From Oscillospiraceae bacterium (GTDB lineage Bacteria; Bacillota; Clostridia; Oscillospirales; Ruminococcaceae), in the NCBI GenBank assembly GCA_017472965.1, contig JAFUNR010000010.1, positions 124,001 through 188,000 of the forward strand: 64,000 nt of DNA, read 5' to 3'. Positions 1 through 8,274 of the stretch are shown here, piece by piece (positions within the stretch are counted from its first letter, which is position 1; every line of letters begins with the position of its first letter). The notes beneath the pieces are model-generated. The model was not told the DNA's origin. It did not search any database and saw only the letters and a program-made list of their open reading frames with translations. Both the position numbers and the translations under genes were made by a program.

Positions 1-504
1 TCGCAGGTTCGGCAGGACTTCAACTGCTTTGGCGGCTATGGTCAGCAGGGAGTCGGCTACGATGTGCCCAATCTGCTGGACGAGCTTCATCAGTTGCTTT
101 TCCACGAAGAAAAGCTGGATGCGGTACTTATCGGCGTGGGCGCACTTGGTCGTGCCATCGCTCAGTGGGTCTCCCGCGAGGCACAGGGGTTCCGGCTCGT
201 AGCGGCATTTGATGCCAACCCGGAGTTGTTCGGCCAGACGATCTGCGGCACTCCCATTCTCCCCGTAGAACAGCTTTCTGCCTTCTGTGCAGAGCATCAA
301 CCCAAGGTAGCGGTACTTTGTCTGCCCCGTGAGCCTTCCCGCAATCTGGCGCCGACTCTGATCGAGTGCGGCATACGCGGTTTTATGAATTTCAGCCATT
401 TTGATCTTTCTGTGGGGCATCCCGAGATCATTGTGGAAAATGTGCATCTCGGCGACAGTCTGATGAGTCTCGGCTACCGTGTGCGCGAGGATATCGGCGA
501 CTGA
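1..504 (+). CDS. rex: Redox-sensing transcriptional repressor Rex (5' truncated by window edge)
   Basis: This is the C-terminal 167 residues of Rex; the reading frame is open from base 1, so the winged-helix DNA-binding half lies outside the window. The visible part is the Rossmann NAD(H)-sensing domain with the nucleotide loop GVGALGRAIAQ and the family-typical stretch GIRGFMNFSHFDL, ending in the swapped helix region NVHLGDSLMSLGYRV. Rex proteins sense the NADH/NAD+ ratio and repress fermentation genes when NADH is low. A matching operator lies in front of adhE at 22852-22869, so the regulator and a probable target are in one window. tdk follows after a 21-base gap and may be cotranscribed. 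Confidence 0.93.
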   Translation, partial: SQVRQDFNCFGGYGQQGVGYDVPNLLDELHQLLFHEEKLDAVLIGVGALGRAIAQWVSREAQGFRLVAAFDANPELFGQTICGTPILPVEQLSAFCAEHQPKVAVLCLPREPSRNLAPTLIECGIRGFMNFSHFDLSVGHPEIIVENVHLGDSLMSLGYRVREDIGD

Positions 505-525
505 GCCTGGAAAGGATTCTGACAC

Positions 526-1146
526 ATGGCTAAACTGTATTTCCGCTACGGCGCAATGAACAGCGGCAAAAGCACTGCGCTGATGCAGGTGGCGCACAAT
601 TACGAAGAACGGGGCATGCGTGTGCTAATCTGCAAGCCCTCCGTTGATACCAAAGGCGGCGACCGGCTAGTGAGCCGTCTGGGCGTCAGCCGGCAGGTGG
701 ATCTGTCGCTTCTGCCGGATGACGATGCGTTTGAACTGGTCTGTCGTGATATCGAGATTCACGGCCCCCTCGCCTGTGTACTGGTGGACGAAAGCCAGTT
801 TTTGCAGCCGGTTCAGGCCGAGCAGCTTTTCTGGCTGACCGTTCACAAAAATGTGCCTGTTATCTGCTACGGCCTGCGCAGTGATTTTTCCACAAGAGGC
901 TTCCCCGGCAGCACCCGCCTGCTGGAACTGGCTCACAACATCGAAGAGATGAAGACCATCTGCACCTGCGGCCGCAAAGCGCTTTTCAATGGGCGTAAGA
1001 TCAACGGCGAATATGTATTTGAGGGCGCACAGGTGGCTATCGACCTGCAGGACAATGTGGAATACCAGAGCATGTGTCCGCAGTGCTATTTTGCCGAGCG
1101 GGAAAAATTTTACAAAAACCGTAAAAATTCGCAAAAAGAGGGTTGA
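526..1146 (+). CDS. tdk: Thymidine kinase
   Basis: Type II thymidine kinase of 206 residues, close to the usual bacterial length. It phosphorylates thymidine with ATP in nucleotide salvage. The P-loop GAMNSGKSTALM is at residues 9-20, the DESQF metal/substrate motif is near residue 89, and the C-terminal zinc site shows two CxxC-type pairs (CTCG and CPQC). The start is the ATG at 526, eight bases after an AAGGA-type ribosome site. The gene sits just behind rex. Its stop codon lies inside the -35 box of the following tRNA promoter. Confidence 0.95.
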   Translation: MAKLYFRYGAMNSGKSTALMQVAHNYEERGMRVLICKPSVDTKGGDRLVSRLGVSRQVDLSLLPDDDAFELVCRDIEIHGPLACVLVDESQFLQPVQAEQLFWLTVHKNVPVICYGLRSDFSTRGFPGSTRLLELAHNIEEMKTICTCGRKALFNGRKINGEYVFEGAQVAIDLQDNVEYQSMCPQCYFAEREKFYKNRKNSQKEG

Positions 1147-1171
1147 CAAACCCAAGCCGATGTGGTATTAT
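1143..1171 (+). promoter_or_regulatory. tRNA-Leu promoter, -35 overlapping the tdk stop codon
   Basis: The -35 TTGACA is at 1143-1148 and the -10 TATTAT at 1166-1171, with a 17-base spacer. The TGA stop of tdk (1144-1146) lies inside the -35 hexamer. The same arrangement precedes the second tRNA-Leu copy. Confidence 0.8.
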
Positions 1172-1177
1172 TATCAA

Positions 1178-1197
1178 GCCGTCAGAAAACAGACGGC
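1178..1197 (+). other. 5' leader hairpin of pre-tRNA-Leu
   Basis: GCCGTC (1178-1183) pairs with GACGGC (1192-1197) around an eight-base A-rich loop. It begins about where transcription should start and ends five bases before the mature tRNA. The identical stem is present in front of the second tRNA-Leu copy, with one change in the loop. Confidence 0.55.
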
Positions 1198-1202
1198 AAT
1201 AT

Positions 1203-1289
1203 GCGGATGTGGCGGAATTGGCAGACGCGCTAGATTCAGGTTCTAGTGAAAGCAATTTCATGGGGGTTCAAGTCCCTTCATCCGCACCA
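1203..1289 (+). tRNA. tRNA-Leu (anticodon CAG)
   Basis: This is an 87-base class II tRNA with encoded CCA. The acceptor stem GCGGATG pairs with CATCCGC (1279-1285), followed by discriminator A and CCA. The anticodon stem CTAGA/TCTAG encloses loop TTCAGGT, giving anticodon CAG that reads CUG. A long variable arm and T-loop GTTCAAGTC are visible. The mature sequence is identical to the copy at 57845-57931 on the other strand. Confidence 0.97.
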
Positions 1290-1294
1290 ACAAG

Positions 1295-1325
1295 GCGACG
1301 CACTTTTGTGCGTCGCTTTTGTTTT
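1295..1325 (+). terminator. Intrinsic terminator after tRNA-Leu
   Basis: The perfect stem GCGACGCAC/GTGCGTCGC has a TTTT loop and is followed by TTTTGTTTT. Confidence 0.88.
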
Positions 1326-1412
1326 ATAACAGAGCCCGCCTATCCCCTGCCCCGTTTGCAGCTTCTCGAACCAATTTCATTCCAATAGTTAATACCGGGA
1401 GGAAGCATCACT

Positions 1413-2084
1413 ATGCCGAAGATTTTAATCGTAGAGGATGATACAGATATCGTGGAGAGCCTGTCCGTTCTGCTGCAGGAGGAAGGTTACTCTGTTTGTC
1501 AGGCATTCAACGCGAAAACCGCCCTTCGTATATTGTACGACGAAAATATCGATTTGCTCCTCCTTGACATCTCTCTTCCGGACGGAAACGGATACTCGTT
1601 ATGTACTGCGGCCAAACAATCAACAAACACTCCTGTTATTTTTCTCACCGCAATGACGGATGAACCCAGCATCATTACCGGCTTTCAACTCGGAGCAGAC
1701 GACTATATCACCAAACCCTTTAAACCGATGGAACTGATTTATCGTATCAGAAACGCTTTACGGAAAAGCGGAAAAGTCCCCTCTGTCTTTCAGGTTGAGG
1801 ATTTGCACATTGATGTATCCAAAGGCGTTGTAACAAAAGCAGGAGCAGAAGTTATTCTTTCCGCACTGGAATACAGATTACTTTTGATATTTCTAAACCA
1901 TTTTGGAGAAACACTTTCACGCAGAACACTGCTTCACGAAATATGGGATATTGCAGGAGATTATGTCAACGACAACACTTTGACTGTGTATATCAAACGG
2001 CTTCGTGATAAGATAGAATCGGATCCCGCCAATCCTGTAATCCTGAAAACTGTTCGCGGTCTTGGATACAGAATAGGTGATTGA
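1413..2084 (+). CDS. OmpR-family response regulator
   Basis: This 223-residue protein has an N-terminal receiver domain (residues 1-115) and a C-terminal winged-helix DNA-binding domain (about 125-222). Acidic pocket residues are visible in VEDDTD, the phospho-acceptor Asp in LLLLDISLPDG, and the conserved Lys in YITKPFKP. The DNA-binding part shows LSALEYRLL and the C-terminal TVRGLGYRI. The start follows a GGGAGG ribosome site. The gene is followed at once by a histidine kinase and an ABC exporter, so it probably activates that exporter. The block is visibly AT-richer than the genes around it. Confidence 0.93.
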   Translation: MPKILIVEDDTDIVESLSVLLQEEGYSVCQAFNAKTALRILYDENIDLLLLDISLPDGNGYSLCTAAKQSTNTPVIFLTAMTDEPSIITGFQLGADDYITKPFKPMELIYRIRNALRKSGKVPSVFQVEDLHIDVSKGVVTKAGAEVILSALEYRLLLIFLNHFGETLSRRTLLHEIWDIAGDYVNDNTLTVYIKRLRDKIESDPANPVILKTVRGLGYRIGD

Positions 2085-2085
2085 T

Positions 2086-3090
2086 ATGAATTTGTTCAGA
2101 AATAAAGAAATCAAGGTATTTCTATTTCATTATCTTCTTCTTGCCACCGCTGCCTCTGTGGCTGCATCATTTATCAGTGTCTGGGCGGTAATTCTGATAT
2201 TCGGCGTCTGCGTGATGAGTGCTTTGCTTTTTATTGTATTCACAGGAAAACGCTATCAGGCCATCTCGGACTTGAATGCCAAAATTGACGGCATTCTGCA
2301 CGGGGAATCCAATATCAGTCTGATCCCCGATGAAGAAGGAGAACTTGCTGTTCTTTGCAGTGAATTAAGCAAAATGACTTTGCGTATGAGGGATCAGGCT
2401 GATCGGTTGGAAAAAGATAAGCGATACCTGAGCGATTCCCTTGCGGACATTTCGCATCAGTTACGCACGCCGCTGACATCCATTCGTATGCTTGTATCCG
2501 GGCTTGCAAATGAAGAACAAAGCACCGGGCAACAGGCGAAGGTCAGAAAAGTTAACACTTTGCTGGATCGAACCGAATGGATGATTGCCACATTGCTGAA
2601 AATCGCAAGACTGGAATCCGGAACGGTACAGTTTTCTGATGAATTCATTCCAATCGATTCATTGATCAACGATACTCTGGAACCGTTGGAAATACTTATG
2701 GACATAAAAAATATTCACTTGTCGTGCGATATAAAAAACAATGCAGGTTTTACCGGTGATCGCCTTTGGAGCACCGAAGCAATTGGAAATATATTAAAAA
2801 ACTGCATTGAGCATTGCCCTAATGGCGGTAAACTGGAAATACACTCCACAGAAAATCCACTCTATACAGAGGTTATTATTTCAGATAACGGAACAGGATT
2901 TGACGAAAAAGATATTCCTCATTTATTTGACCGGTTCTATCGCGGAAGTAATTCTACAAAAGAAAGTGCAGGAATCGGATTGAATCTTTCCAGAATGATT
3001 ATTTCAAAGCTGAACGGAGTTATCACTGCCGCAAACAAAGCTTGCGGCGGAGCACAGTTTACAATACGCATTTACAAGGGAGCCATATAG
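2086..3090 (+). CDS. Sensor histidine kinase
   Basis: This 334-residue membrane kinase has two hydrophobic segments near the N-terminus (about residues 12-65) with almost no extracellular loop between them. Next come a HAMP-like linker, the dimerisation box with phospho-acceptor His in DISHQLRTPLTS, and an ATPase domain with an N-box (NILKNCIEH) and G-boxes DNGTGF and GIGLNLS. I start at ATG 2086, six bases after AGGTGA, rather than at the GTG nine bases upstream that overlaps the response regulator. The short sensor region is like kinases that sense envelope stress or antimicrobial peptides through a partner ABC transporter; that role is inferred. Confidence 0.92.
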   Translation: MNLFRNKEIKVFLFHYLLLATAASVAASFISVWAVILIFGVCVMSALLFIVFTGKRYQAISDLNAKIDGILHGESNISLIPDEEGELAVLCSELSKMTLRMRDQADRLEKDKRYLSDSLADISHQLRTPLTSIRMLVSGLANEEQSTGQQAKVRKVNTLLDRTEWMIATLLKIARLESGTVQFSDEFIPIDSLINDTLEPLEILMDIKNIHLSCDIKNNAGFTGDRLWSTEAIGNILKNCIEHCPNGGKLEIHSTENPLYTEVIISDNGTGFDEKDIPHLFDRFYRGSNSTKESAGIGLNLSRMIISKLNGVITAANKACGGAQFTIRIYKGAI

Positions 3091-3107
3091 GCTCCCTTAT
3101 TGTTTTA
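3076..3107 (+). terminator. Terminator overlapping the histidine kinase stop codon
   Basis: The stem AAGGGAGCC/GGCTCCCTT encloses ATATA and is followed by ATTGTTTTATT. The TAG stop of the kinase lies inside the hairpin, so the ABC genes downstream need their own promoter. Confidence 0.75.
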
Positions 3108-3117
3108 TTACAATATT

Positions 3118-3160
3118 GTCACGCAAAAGTCATGTAACTGATTTATGAAACTGCTATACT
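3118..3160 (+). promoter_or_regulatory. Probable response-regulator-dependent promoter of the ABC exporter
   Basis: A clear -10 TATACT (3155-3160) has no good -35 at 17 bases. In its place two GTCA half-sites (3118-3121 and 3129-3132) stand 11 bases apart, the spacing of OmpR-type direct repeats. Activation by the neighbouring regulator is inferred. Confidence 0.4.
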
Positions 3161-3196
3161 GTATTCCAAATTAATATATCAAAAAGGAGATTGCTC

Positions 3197-3877
3197 ATGG
3201 AGATTTTAAAAGTGGAGAATCTTTGTAAAGTCTATGGAAAGGACAGCAATCAGGTACAGGCTTTGAACGATATATCATTCAGCGTCGAAAAGGGAGAGTT
3301 TGTTGCAGTCATCGGACAGTCCGGTTCCGGCAAATCCACGCTGCTGCATTTGATCGGCGGTGTGGATAAACCCACCTCCGGACATATTTTTGTCGACGGA
3401 CAGGATGTGTATAAAAAGAACAAAGAACAGCTGGCTATTTTCCGTCGCCGTCAAGTCGGACTGATTTATCAGTTCTACAACCTTATCCCAGTCCTGAATG
3501 TGGTGGAGAACATGACTTTGCCGCTGAAACTGGATGGACAGAAAATAAACCATGCGCGTGTTAATGAACTGCTTGAGGTTCTTGGACTTGCTGACCGTAA
3601 ACAGCATTTACCGAGTCAGCTTTCAGGCGGTCAGCAACAGCGTGTATCGATCGGCAGAGCGCTTATCAACGCTCCTGCATTGGTGTTAGCCGACGAACCA
3701 ACCGGAAATCTTGACAGCAAGAGCAGTCAGGAGATCATGGAGCTGCTGAAATATTCCAACAAAAAATACAAACAGACATTGATCGTGATTACACACGATG
3801 AAAACATTGCACTGCAGGCGGACCGAATCATCAGAATCGCGGATGGTAAAATCGTTTCTGACGAGAAAACATATTGA
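3197..3877 (+). CDS. ABC transporter ATP-binding protein (MacB/BceA type)
   Basis: This 226-residue ATPase has Walker A GQSGSGKST near residue 40, a Q-loop in GLIYQFYNLIP, the signature LSGGQQQRVSIGRAL and Walker B LVLADEPTGNLDS, followed by the switch His in VITHDE. The NLDS ending of Walker B and the small size are typical of MacB/LolD/BceA ATPases that work with FtsX-type permeases. The start is ATG 3197 after AAGGAG; a TTG six bases upstream overlaps that site. It is translated 12 bases before the permease gene. Its likely job is peptide-antibiotic or lipid handling, inferred from the kinase pair upstream. Confidence 0.93.
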   Translation: MEILKVENLCKVYGKDSNQVQALNDISFSVEKGEFVAVIGQSGSGKSTLLHLIGGVDKPTSGHIFVDGQDVYKKNKEQLAIFRRRQVGLIYQFYNLIPVLNVVENMTLPLKLDGQKINHARVNELLEVLGLADRKQHLPSQLSGGQQQRVSIGRALINAPALVLADEPTGNLDSKSSQEIMELLKYSNKKYKQTLIVITHDENIALQADRIIRIADGKIVSDEKTY

Positions 3878-3889
3878 GGAGGGTTCGCT

Positions 3890-5794
3890 ATGTGGAATGC
3901 TTACAGTGCCGGTTATATAAAAAACAATAAAACCGGCAACAGGTTTATTATGACAATCTCCTTTTTGGCAGCTATGATGCTTAGCCTCGTGAGTGGTTTA
4001 TTCTACAATCTGTGGGCAGATCAGGTCAAGCAAACCGCTGCCAAAAGCGGAACTGCGGGGGTGGAGTTCACCCCGGTGGTCATCGCATACATCGTAATAT
4101 TCACCCTCGCCTGCCTTGCACTTATTATGATGATCCACCATGCGTTTGCGGCAACGATGACAAATCGTATCCACCAGCTGGGCATTTTGCAAAGCATTGG
4201 CGCTACACCCCGACAAATCAAATCTGCGCTTGTCAATGAAGTGGTGGTTTTGTCTTTGCCGGCTGTCATTGCGGGAAACATTGTCGGCATTGGCTTATGC
4301 TGGGCTGTTATGGCATTCATTATCGATTCGACCGCTAATTTGCGTGATTACACCCTGACCTTCACCTATCATCCCATTGTGTTTATCGGCTCGTTTGTTT
4401 TTTCGATGCTCACTGCCGCAATATCAGCGTGGATCCCCGCCAGAAAGCTCAGCCGTATTGCACCGTTAGAAGCAATACGCTACGGAAATGAGCCTGTTGT
4501 CAAGAAGGTGAAAAAATATCGCATTCATTCTGCTGTTTTTGGCATTTACGGTGCGCTGGCACGCAAATCTCTGTTTGTAAGGCGTAAGGCTATGCGAGTC
4601 GGTACAATGTCCATTTTTCTGGCGGTATTTGCCTGCATCTCCATTCTGAACATGCTCGGCGTATCCGGTCTCAGCACACAAAAAACATACTTTGACCGTT
4701 ATAAGAATAACTGGGACTTTCTCGTTACTGTCAAAGGTGACACTTATAGCAAGGATCTGCTGAATGTTATCAGAAATACAGAAGATATAGCGGGCTGTAT
4801 TGTTCATCGAATCGTAAACAGTGACACAAAAATTCCTGCGGATCTTCTCAGCGCTGATGTTCAAAAGCTGGGTCTCGAAAACCTGAGCAGCAGCTTTGCG
4901 GTCAGCGAAGCAGATGCATATAACACAAAAGTGCCGATTTTTATTTTGGATGATAAAAGCTTCGCAGAATATCACGGTGAAGCAAACGATGCCAATGTGG
5001 TTGCAGTCAATATTATTTGGGATAGTGTCAACTCGGAGAGAACGGATCGCCGGTATATCCCCTTCCTGAATGAGAGCAAGGAAATTGTTTTGAATATCAA
5101 TGGAAAGGATATCTCCGTTTCAGCGTTTGGCGATGCCCTGCCCGTATTGAGAGAAGAATTAACGCAGTACGCATTGACACTCGTTATGTCCGAAAGTCAT
5201 TATGCATCCCTTGGTTTTGATTTGGTTGCTGAAGAAATAGTTTACACCCTTAAAATGACAGACGAAAGCAAGAACGATGTGCTTGAGGAAAAATTACGGG
5301 GATTGCTGGAAACATATCCTGACTACGCTTTTGAAAGTCGCATGCAGGAGCTTGCAGACGAACTGCAGATACAGCAGGGGCTGCGAATGATCGTCTATCT
5401 GTTCACCGGAATACTGACCTGCATCGGCCTTGTCAACATTTTTGCATCCACTTTGGGGCAGATCCATCAGCGTAAGCGTGAATTCGCAAGATACTTTGCG
5501 GTTGGTTTAACGCCAAAAGGTGCAGCAAAAATTTTAGCACGGGAAGCAGCCATTGTCGCGTTCCGTCCGATCCTGCTGACCATTGCGGTAAATATTCCAC
5601 TGATGGCAGTGATGCTGGATGCCGGAGGAATATCCGCAGACGATTTCATTGCCCAGCGTATGCCTTTGCTCCCTGCCCTTCTGCTCTTTGCGGCAGTTAC
5701 CGGTTTTGTTGCACTGGCCTACTATCTGGGCGGCAAAAAAATCTGCAATATGAATCTTATCGAAGCAATCAGAGACGATACACTTTCCATGTGA
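3890..5794 (+). CDS. FtsX-like ABC transporter permease
   Basis: This 634-residue membrane protein has two FtsX modules. The first hydrophobic segment (about residues 20-40) is followed after only about 20 residues by three more helices (about 60-190), including the FtsX signature QLGILQSIGATPRQIK. A helix near 240 leads into a large soluble region (about 270-500), and three helices close the protein, again with an FtsX-like loop (KREFARYFAVGLTPKGA). The first module therefore lacks the long extracellular domain found in MacB-like proteins. It partners the ATPase upstream. Confidence 0.9.
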   Translation: MWNAYSAGYIKNNKTGNRFIMTISFLAAMMLSLVSGLFYNLWADQVKQTAAKSGTAGVEFTPVVIAYIVIFTLACLALIMMIHHAFAATMTNRIHQLGILQSIGATPRQIKSALVNEVVVLSLPAVIAGNIVGIGLCWAVMAFIIDSTANLRDYTLTFTYHPIVFIGSFVFSMLTAAISAWIPARKLSRIAPLEAIRYGNEPVVKKVKKYRIHSAVFGIYGALARKSLFVRRKAMRVGTMSIFLAVFACISILNMLGVSGLSTQKTYFDRYKNNWDFLVTVKGDTYSKDLLNVIRNTEDIAGCIVHRIVNSDTKIPADLLSADVQKLGLENLSSSFAVSEADAYNTKVPIFILDDKSFAEYHGEANDANVVAVNIIWDSVNSERTDRRYIPFLNESKEIVLNINGKDISVSAFGDALPVLREELTQYALTLVMSESHYASLGFDLVAEEIVYTLKMTDESKNDVLEEKLRGLLETYPDYAFESRMQELADELQIQQGLRMIVYLFTGILTCIGLVNIFASTLGQIHQRKREFARYFAVGLTPKGAAKILAREAAIVAFRPILLTIAVNIPLMAVMLDAGGISADDFIAQRMPLLPALLLFAAVTGFVALAYYLGGKKICNMNLIEAIRDDTLSM

Positions 5795-5810
5795 GCTTTG
5801 TCACAAGTGC

Positions 5811-5850
5811 AAAAGGAAGCAGACGCACCAACGCATCTGCTTCCTTTTTC
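5811..5850. terminator. Bidirectional terminator between convergent genes
   Basis: The stem GGAAGCAGA/TCTGCTTCC is flanked by A-rich sequence on the left and TTTTTC on the right, so it can serve both the ABC permease and the aldo-keto reductase. Confidence 0.75.
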
Positions 5851-7027
5851 AGAATTTCATAAATTTACCCGCCGCTTTGCGGACAAAGCGGTACAGCGGA
5901 GTCTCCAGTTCCTTTTCCACTTCCTTCAGTTTTTGGCGGATCGCAATACTCTGCGGACAGTGTTTTTCGCATTTTCCGCAGCCGATACAGTTGGAGGCTG
6001 CCGTAGAGTTTTTCCGGAGTGCCGTGCAGATCATGTAATCAACAAAGGCCGCAAACCTGCCTTCGGAATAGCGGCGGTTATACGCCGCAAAGGTACCGGG
6101 AATATCCACGCCTTTCGGACAGGGCATACAGTAGCCGCAGCCGGTGCAGCCCACCTTCATTCCCGCATTGATCTCCCTGACCACCCGCTGCAGCATATCT
6201 TCCTCCTGCGGGCCGAGCATGCCGACCTCCGAGGTAGATGCGGTCAGAATATTCTCCTGCACCATTGCGGCGGAATTCATGCCCGAAAGCACCACGGTGA
6301 CCTCCGGCTGATTCCACAGCCAGCGGAACGCCCACTGTGCGGGCGTATTCTTCACCTTGTACTCATGGAATATTTTAAGCGCACCCGCCGGAAGTCTTTT
6401 GACAAGCTTGCCGCCGCGAAGCGGTTCCATAATGATGACGGTCATTCCCTTTGCGCTTGCATAACGCAGCCCTTTGCGCCCCGCCTGCGAGTTCTCATCC
6501 ATATAATTATACTGGATCTGACAGAAATCCCAATCGTAGGCATCCACCAGTTCACAAAAACCCTCGGCGTTTCCGTGATAGGAAAAGCCGAGCTGACGGA
6601 TCGCCCCGCTCGCCTTTTTCCGCTGCAGCCATTCGACGATCCCCAGTGCTTTCAGCCGGCTCCATGCACCGGTATCGGGCAGCATGTGCATCAGGTAATA
6701 ATCCACATGATCGGTACGCAGCCGCCGCAGCTGTTCATCAAACAGCTTATCCAGCGCATCTGTCGTTTTGATCAGGTAATGCGGCAGCTTGGTCGCAATA
6801 TATACCTGATCGCGGATCCCGTTCTTTTCCAGGATCTGCCCCAGTGCAGACTCGCTTCCCGGATAAATATACGCCGTATCAAAGTAATTCACGCCGCCCC
6901 TGAAGGCCGCCATGATCTCTGCTTCGGTTTCCTCCATATCGATCAGGCCCAGCTTCTGCGGAAAACGCATACAGCCAAAGCCCAAGACTGAAAGCCGGTT
7001 CCCGTAACGGTCGGTTCTGTATTTCAT
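5849..7027 (-). CDS. Aldo/keto reductase with C-terminal 4Fe-4S ferredoxin domain
   Basis: This 392-residue protein has an aldo-keto reductase barrel (residues 1-270), with conserved pieces GFGCMRFP, DTAYIYPGSE and DYYLMHM. A C-terminal ferredoxin-like part carries two cysteine clusters, CTGCGYCMPCPKGVDIP and CIGCGKCEKHCPQSI. Such fused enzymes are common in anaerobes and are thought to pass electrons between NAD(P)H or ferredoxin and a carbonyl substrate; the substrate is unknown. The start is ATG 7027 after GGAGGG; a longer frame upstream has no ribosome site. It is a single-gene unit with its own promoter. Confidence 0.92.
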   Translation of the reverse strand: MKYRTDRYGNRLSVLGFGCMRFPQKLGLIDMEETEAEIMAAFRGGVNYFDTAYIYPGSESALGQILEKNGIRDQVYIATKLPHYLIKTTDALDKLFDEQLRRLRTDHVDYYLMHMLPDTGAWSRLKALGIVEWLQRKKASGAIRQLGFSYHGNAEGFCELVDAYDWDFCQIQYNYMDENSQAGRKGLRYASAKGMTVIIMEPLRGGKLVKRLPAGALKIFHEYKVKNTPAQWAFRWLWNQPEVTVVLSGMNSAAMVQENILTASTSEVGMLGPQEEDMLQRVVREINAGMKVGCTGCGYCMPCPKGVDIPGTFAAYNRRYSEGRFAAFVDYMICTALRKNSTAASNCIGCGKCEKHCPQSIAIRQKLKEVEKELETPLYRFVRKAAGKFMKF

Positions 7028-7057
7028 ATCATCCCTCCAAAAGCGGCATTTTGTTTT

Positions 7058-7086
7058 AATATAACACATATTCCATGATCTATCAA
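7058..7086 (-). promoter_or_regulatory. Promoter of the aldo/keto reductase
   Basis: On the minus strand, -35 TTGATA (7081-7086) and -10 TATATT (7058-7063) are separated by 17 bases, about 30 bases before the start codon. Confidence 0.7.
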
Positions 7087-7111
7087 CCAATATTGAACGC
7101 AAATTCCGGCA

Positions 7112-7150
7112 GAGAAAAAGCGGCGTACCGAAACCCGTTCGGTACGCCGC
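7112..7150 (-). terminator. Terminator of the melA-like/UroD-like operon
   Basis: The 13-base perfect stem GCGGCGTACCGAA/TTCGGTACGCCGC has a four-base loop and is followed on the minus strand by TTTTTCTC. Confidence 0.88.
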
Positions 7151-7162
7151 TCTTTATGTTTT

Positions 7163-8236
7163 TTACAGCTTTACATCACGCAAGAGCTGTTCGCCTTCCC
7201 GCTGTGTACTGCAGCGAACACTGAAAACAGTCTTTGCCGGATCCAGCTCACGGAAGCGGGCGCGGATCTCCTCCGGTGTCCAATCGTAGATCCAGACACT
7301 CTTGCCGGCAGACTGGATCTTTTTGAGCAGCTCCATCCACTCGATAGAACGGGGTTGTCCGTCACCGGGCACCCACTGGATGCAATCGATGCCGGGGATT
7401 GCCAGCAGCTCGTCCAGATGCTGCAGCGCGCCCTTGCCATCCAGATGGTATACACAGTGATCCAGATGCTCCACCTCCTGCCGGACATAGGGCAGAAAGA
7501 ATTTTCGACCCTGCTCCGGACTGAGCATACAGGAGTAATCGCAGCTCACCACCGCAAAACGGCCTTTTTCCAGATAGGTTGGCGCCCAGCCAAGGCTGCC
7601 GCGCTGCGCCATGCGGCCGTCTGCATAAAGCGCTTCAAACACCGGCACATAGGCAGCGGCGATCTCATCCAGCACCCGGCTCAGATTTTCCGGATCGTCA
7701 ATGACATCCATGCAGACATCCATCGGATCACGCAGCGCACACAGTGCATCGAGATGCGTATGGTAATCCAGCATCCCCAACAGGCATTTGTTCTCCGACC
7801 AGTCGGCCAGCCTGCGGTAGACCCTGCGCACCATATCAAATGCGCCGCCCTCCGATATATCCAGAGCAGCTGAATACTGTGCCAGCTCACCGTCCCATAT
7901 CGGCTTGGACCATGTGGTGTGCTCGCCGCGGCGGGCCTCCAGTCTTGCACCGAGAAACGCGCCGTATACATCCGGGCCAAGAGTGATCTCCAGCCACGGC
8001 ATAGCTTCACCGCCATACCATGTGCTTTCCATCGAGGCTTCCAGCTTCGGCAGATGCACATCCCACTCATCATTCATGCAGGCAAAATAATTTGCTGCGG
8101 GGGAAAGTCCGTAAGGCTTATACTCTGTACCGTCTTTGGGTGCGGTAACACACATAGTCGGACGGTCGAGGACCTCTTTTTCCCAGAAGGCACGCCAGTA
8201 GCGTTTCGCTTCATTCAGATCCGGTTTGTAAATCAT
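7163..8236 (-). CDS. Uroporphyrinogen decarboxylase/MetE-fold family protein, substrate unknown
   Basis: This 357-residue soluble protein resembles the UroD/cobalamin-independent methyltransferase superfamily: an N-terminal helical part, a central WAPTYLEKGR/SCDYSCMLSP region, then HLDGKGALQHLDELLAIPGIDCIQWVPG near residues 270-300, typical of UroD-like barrels. The haem enzyme's substrate residues are not evident, so it is unlikely to be HemE. The start is ATG 8236 after GGGG; a GTG nine bases upstream falls next to that site. It is 38 bases downstream of the GH4 galactosidase in the same transcript, which suggests a role tied to glycoside catabolism. Family placement is from pattern memory and moderately sure. 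Confidence 0.65.
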   Translation of the reverse strand: MIYKPDLNEAKRYWRAFWEKEVLDRPTMCVTAPKDGTEYKPYGLSPAANYFACMNDEWDVHLPKLEASMESTWYGGEAMPWLEITLGPDVYGAFLGARLEARRGEHTTWSKPIWDGELAQYSAALDISEGGAFDMVRRVYRRLADWSENKCLLGMLDYHTHLDALCALRDPMDVCMDVIDDPENLSRVLDEIAAAYVPVFEALYADGRMAQRGSLGWAPTYLEKGRFAVVSCDYSCMLSPEQGRKFFLPYVRQEVEHLDHCVYHLDGKGALQHLDELLAIPGIDCIQWVPGDGQPRSIEWMELLKKIQSAGKSVWIYDWTPEEIRARFRELDPAKTVFSVRCSTQREGEQLLRDVKL

Positions 8237-8274
8237 GAATATCACCCCATATTACCGTGCGGCGTGACTGAGGT

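Noticed and set aside
1143-1388. A short protein frame running through tRNA-Leu, also at 57794-57994 on the minus strand
   Set aside because: The peptide is a translation of the tRNA and its promoter; such proteins are known annotation artefacts.
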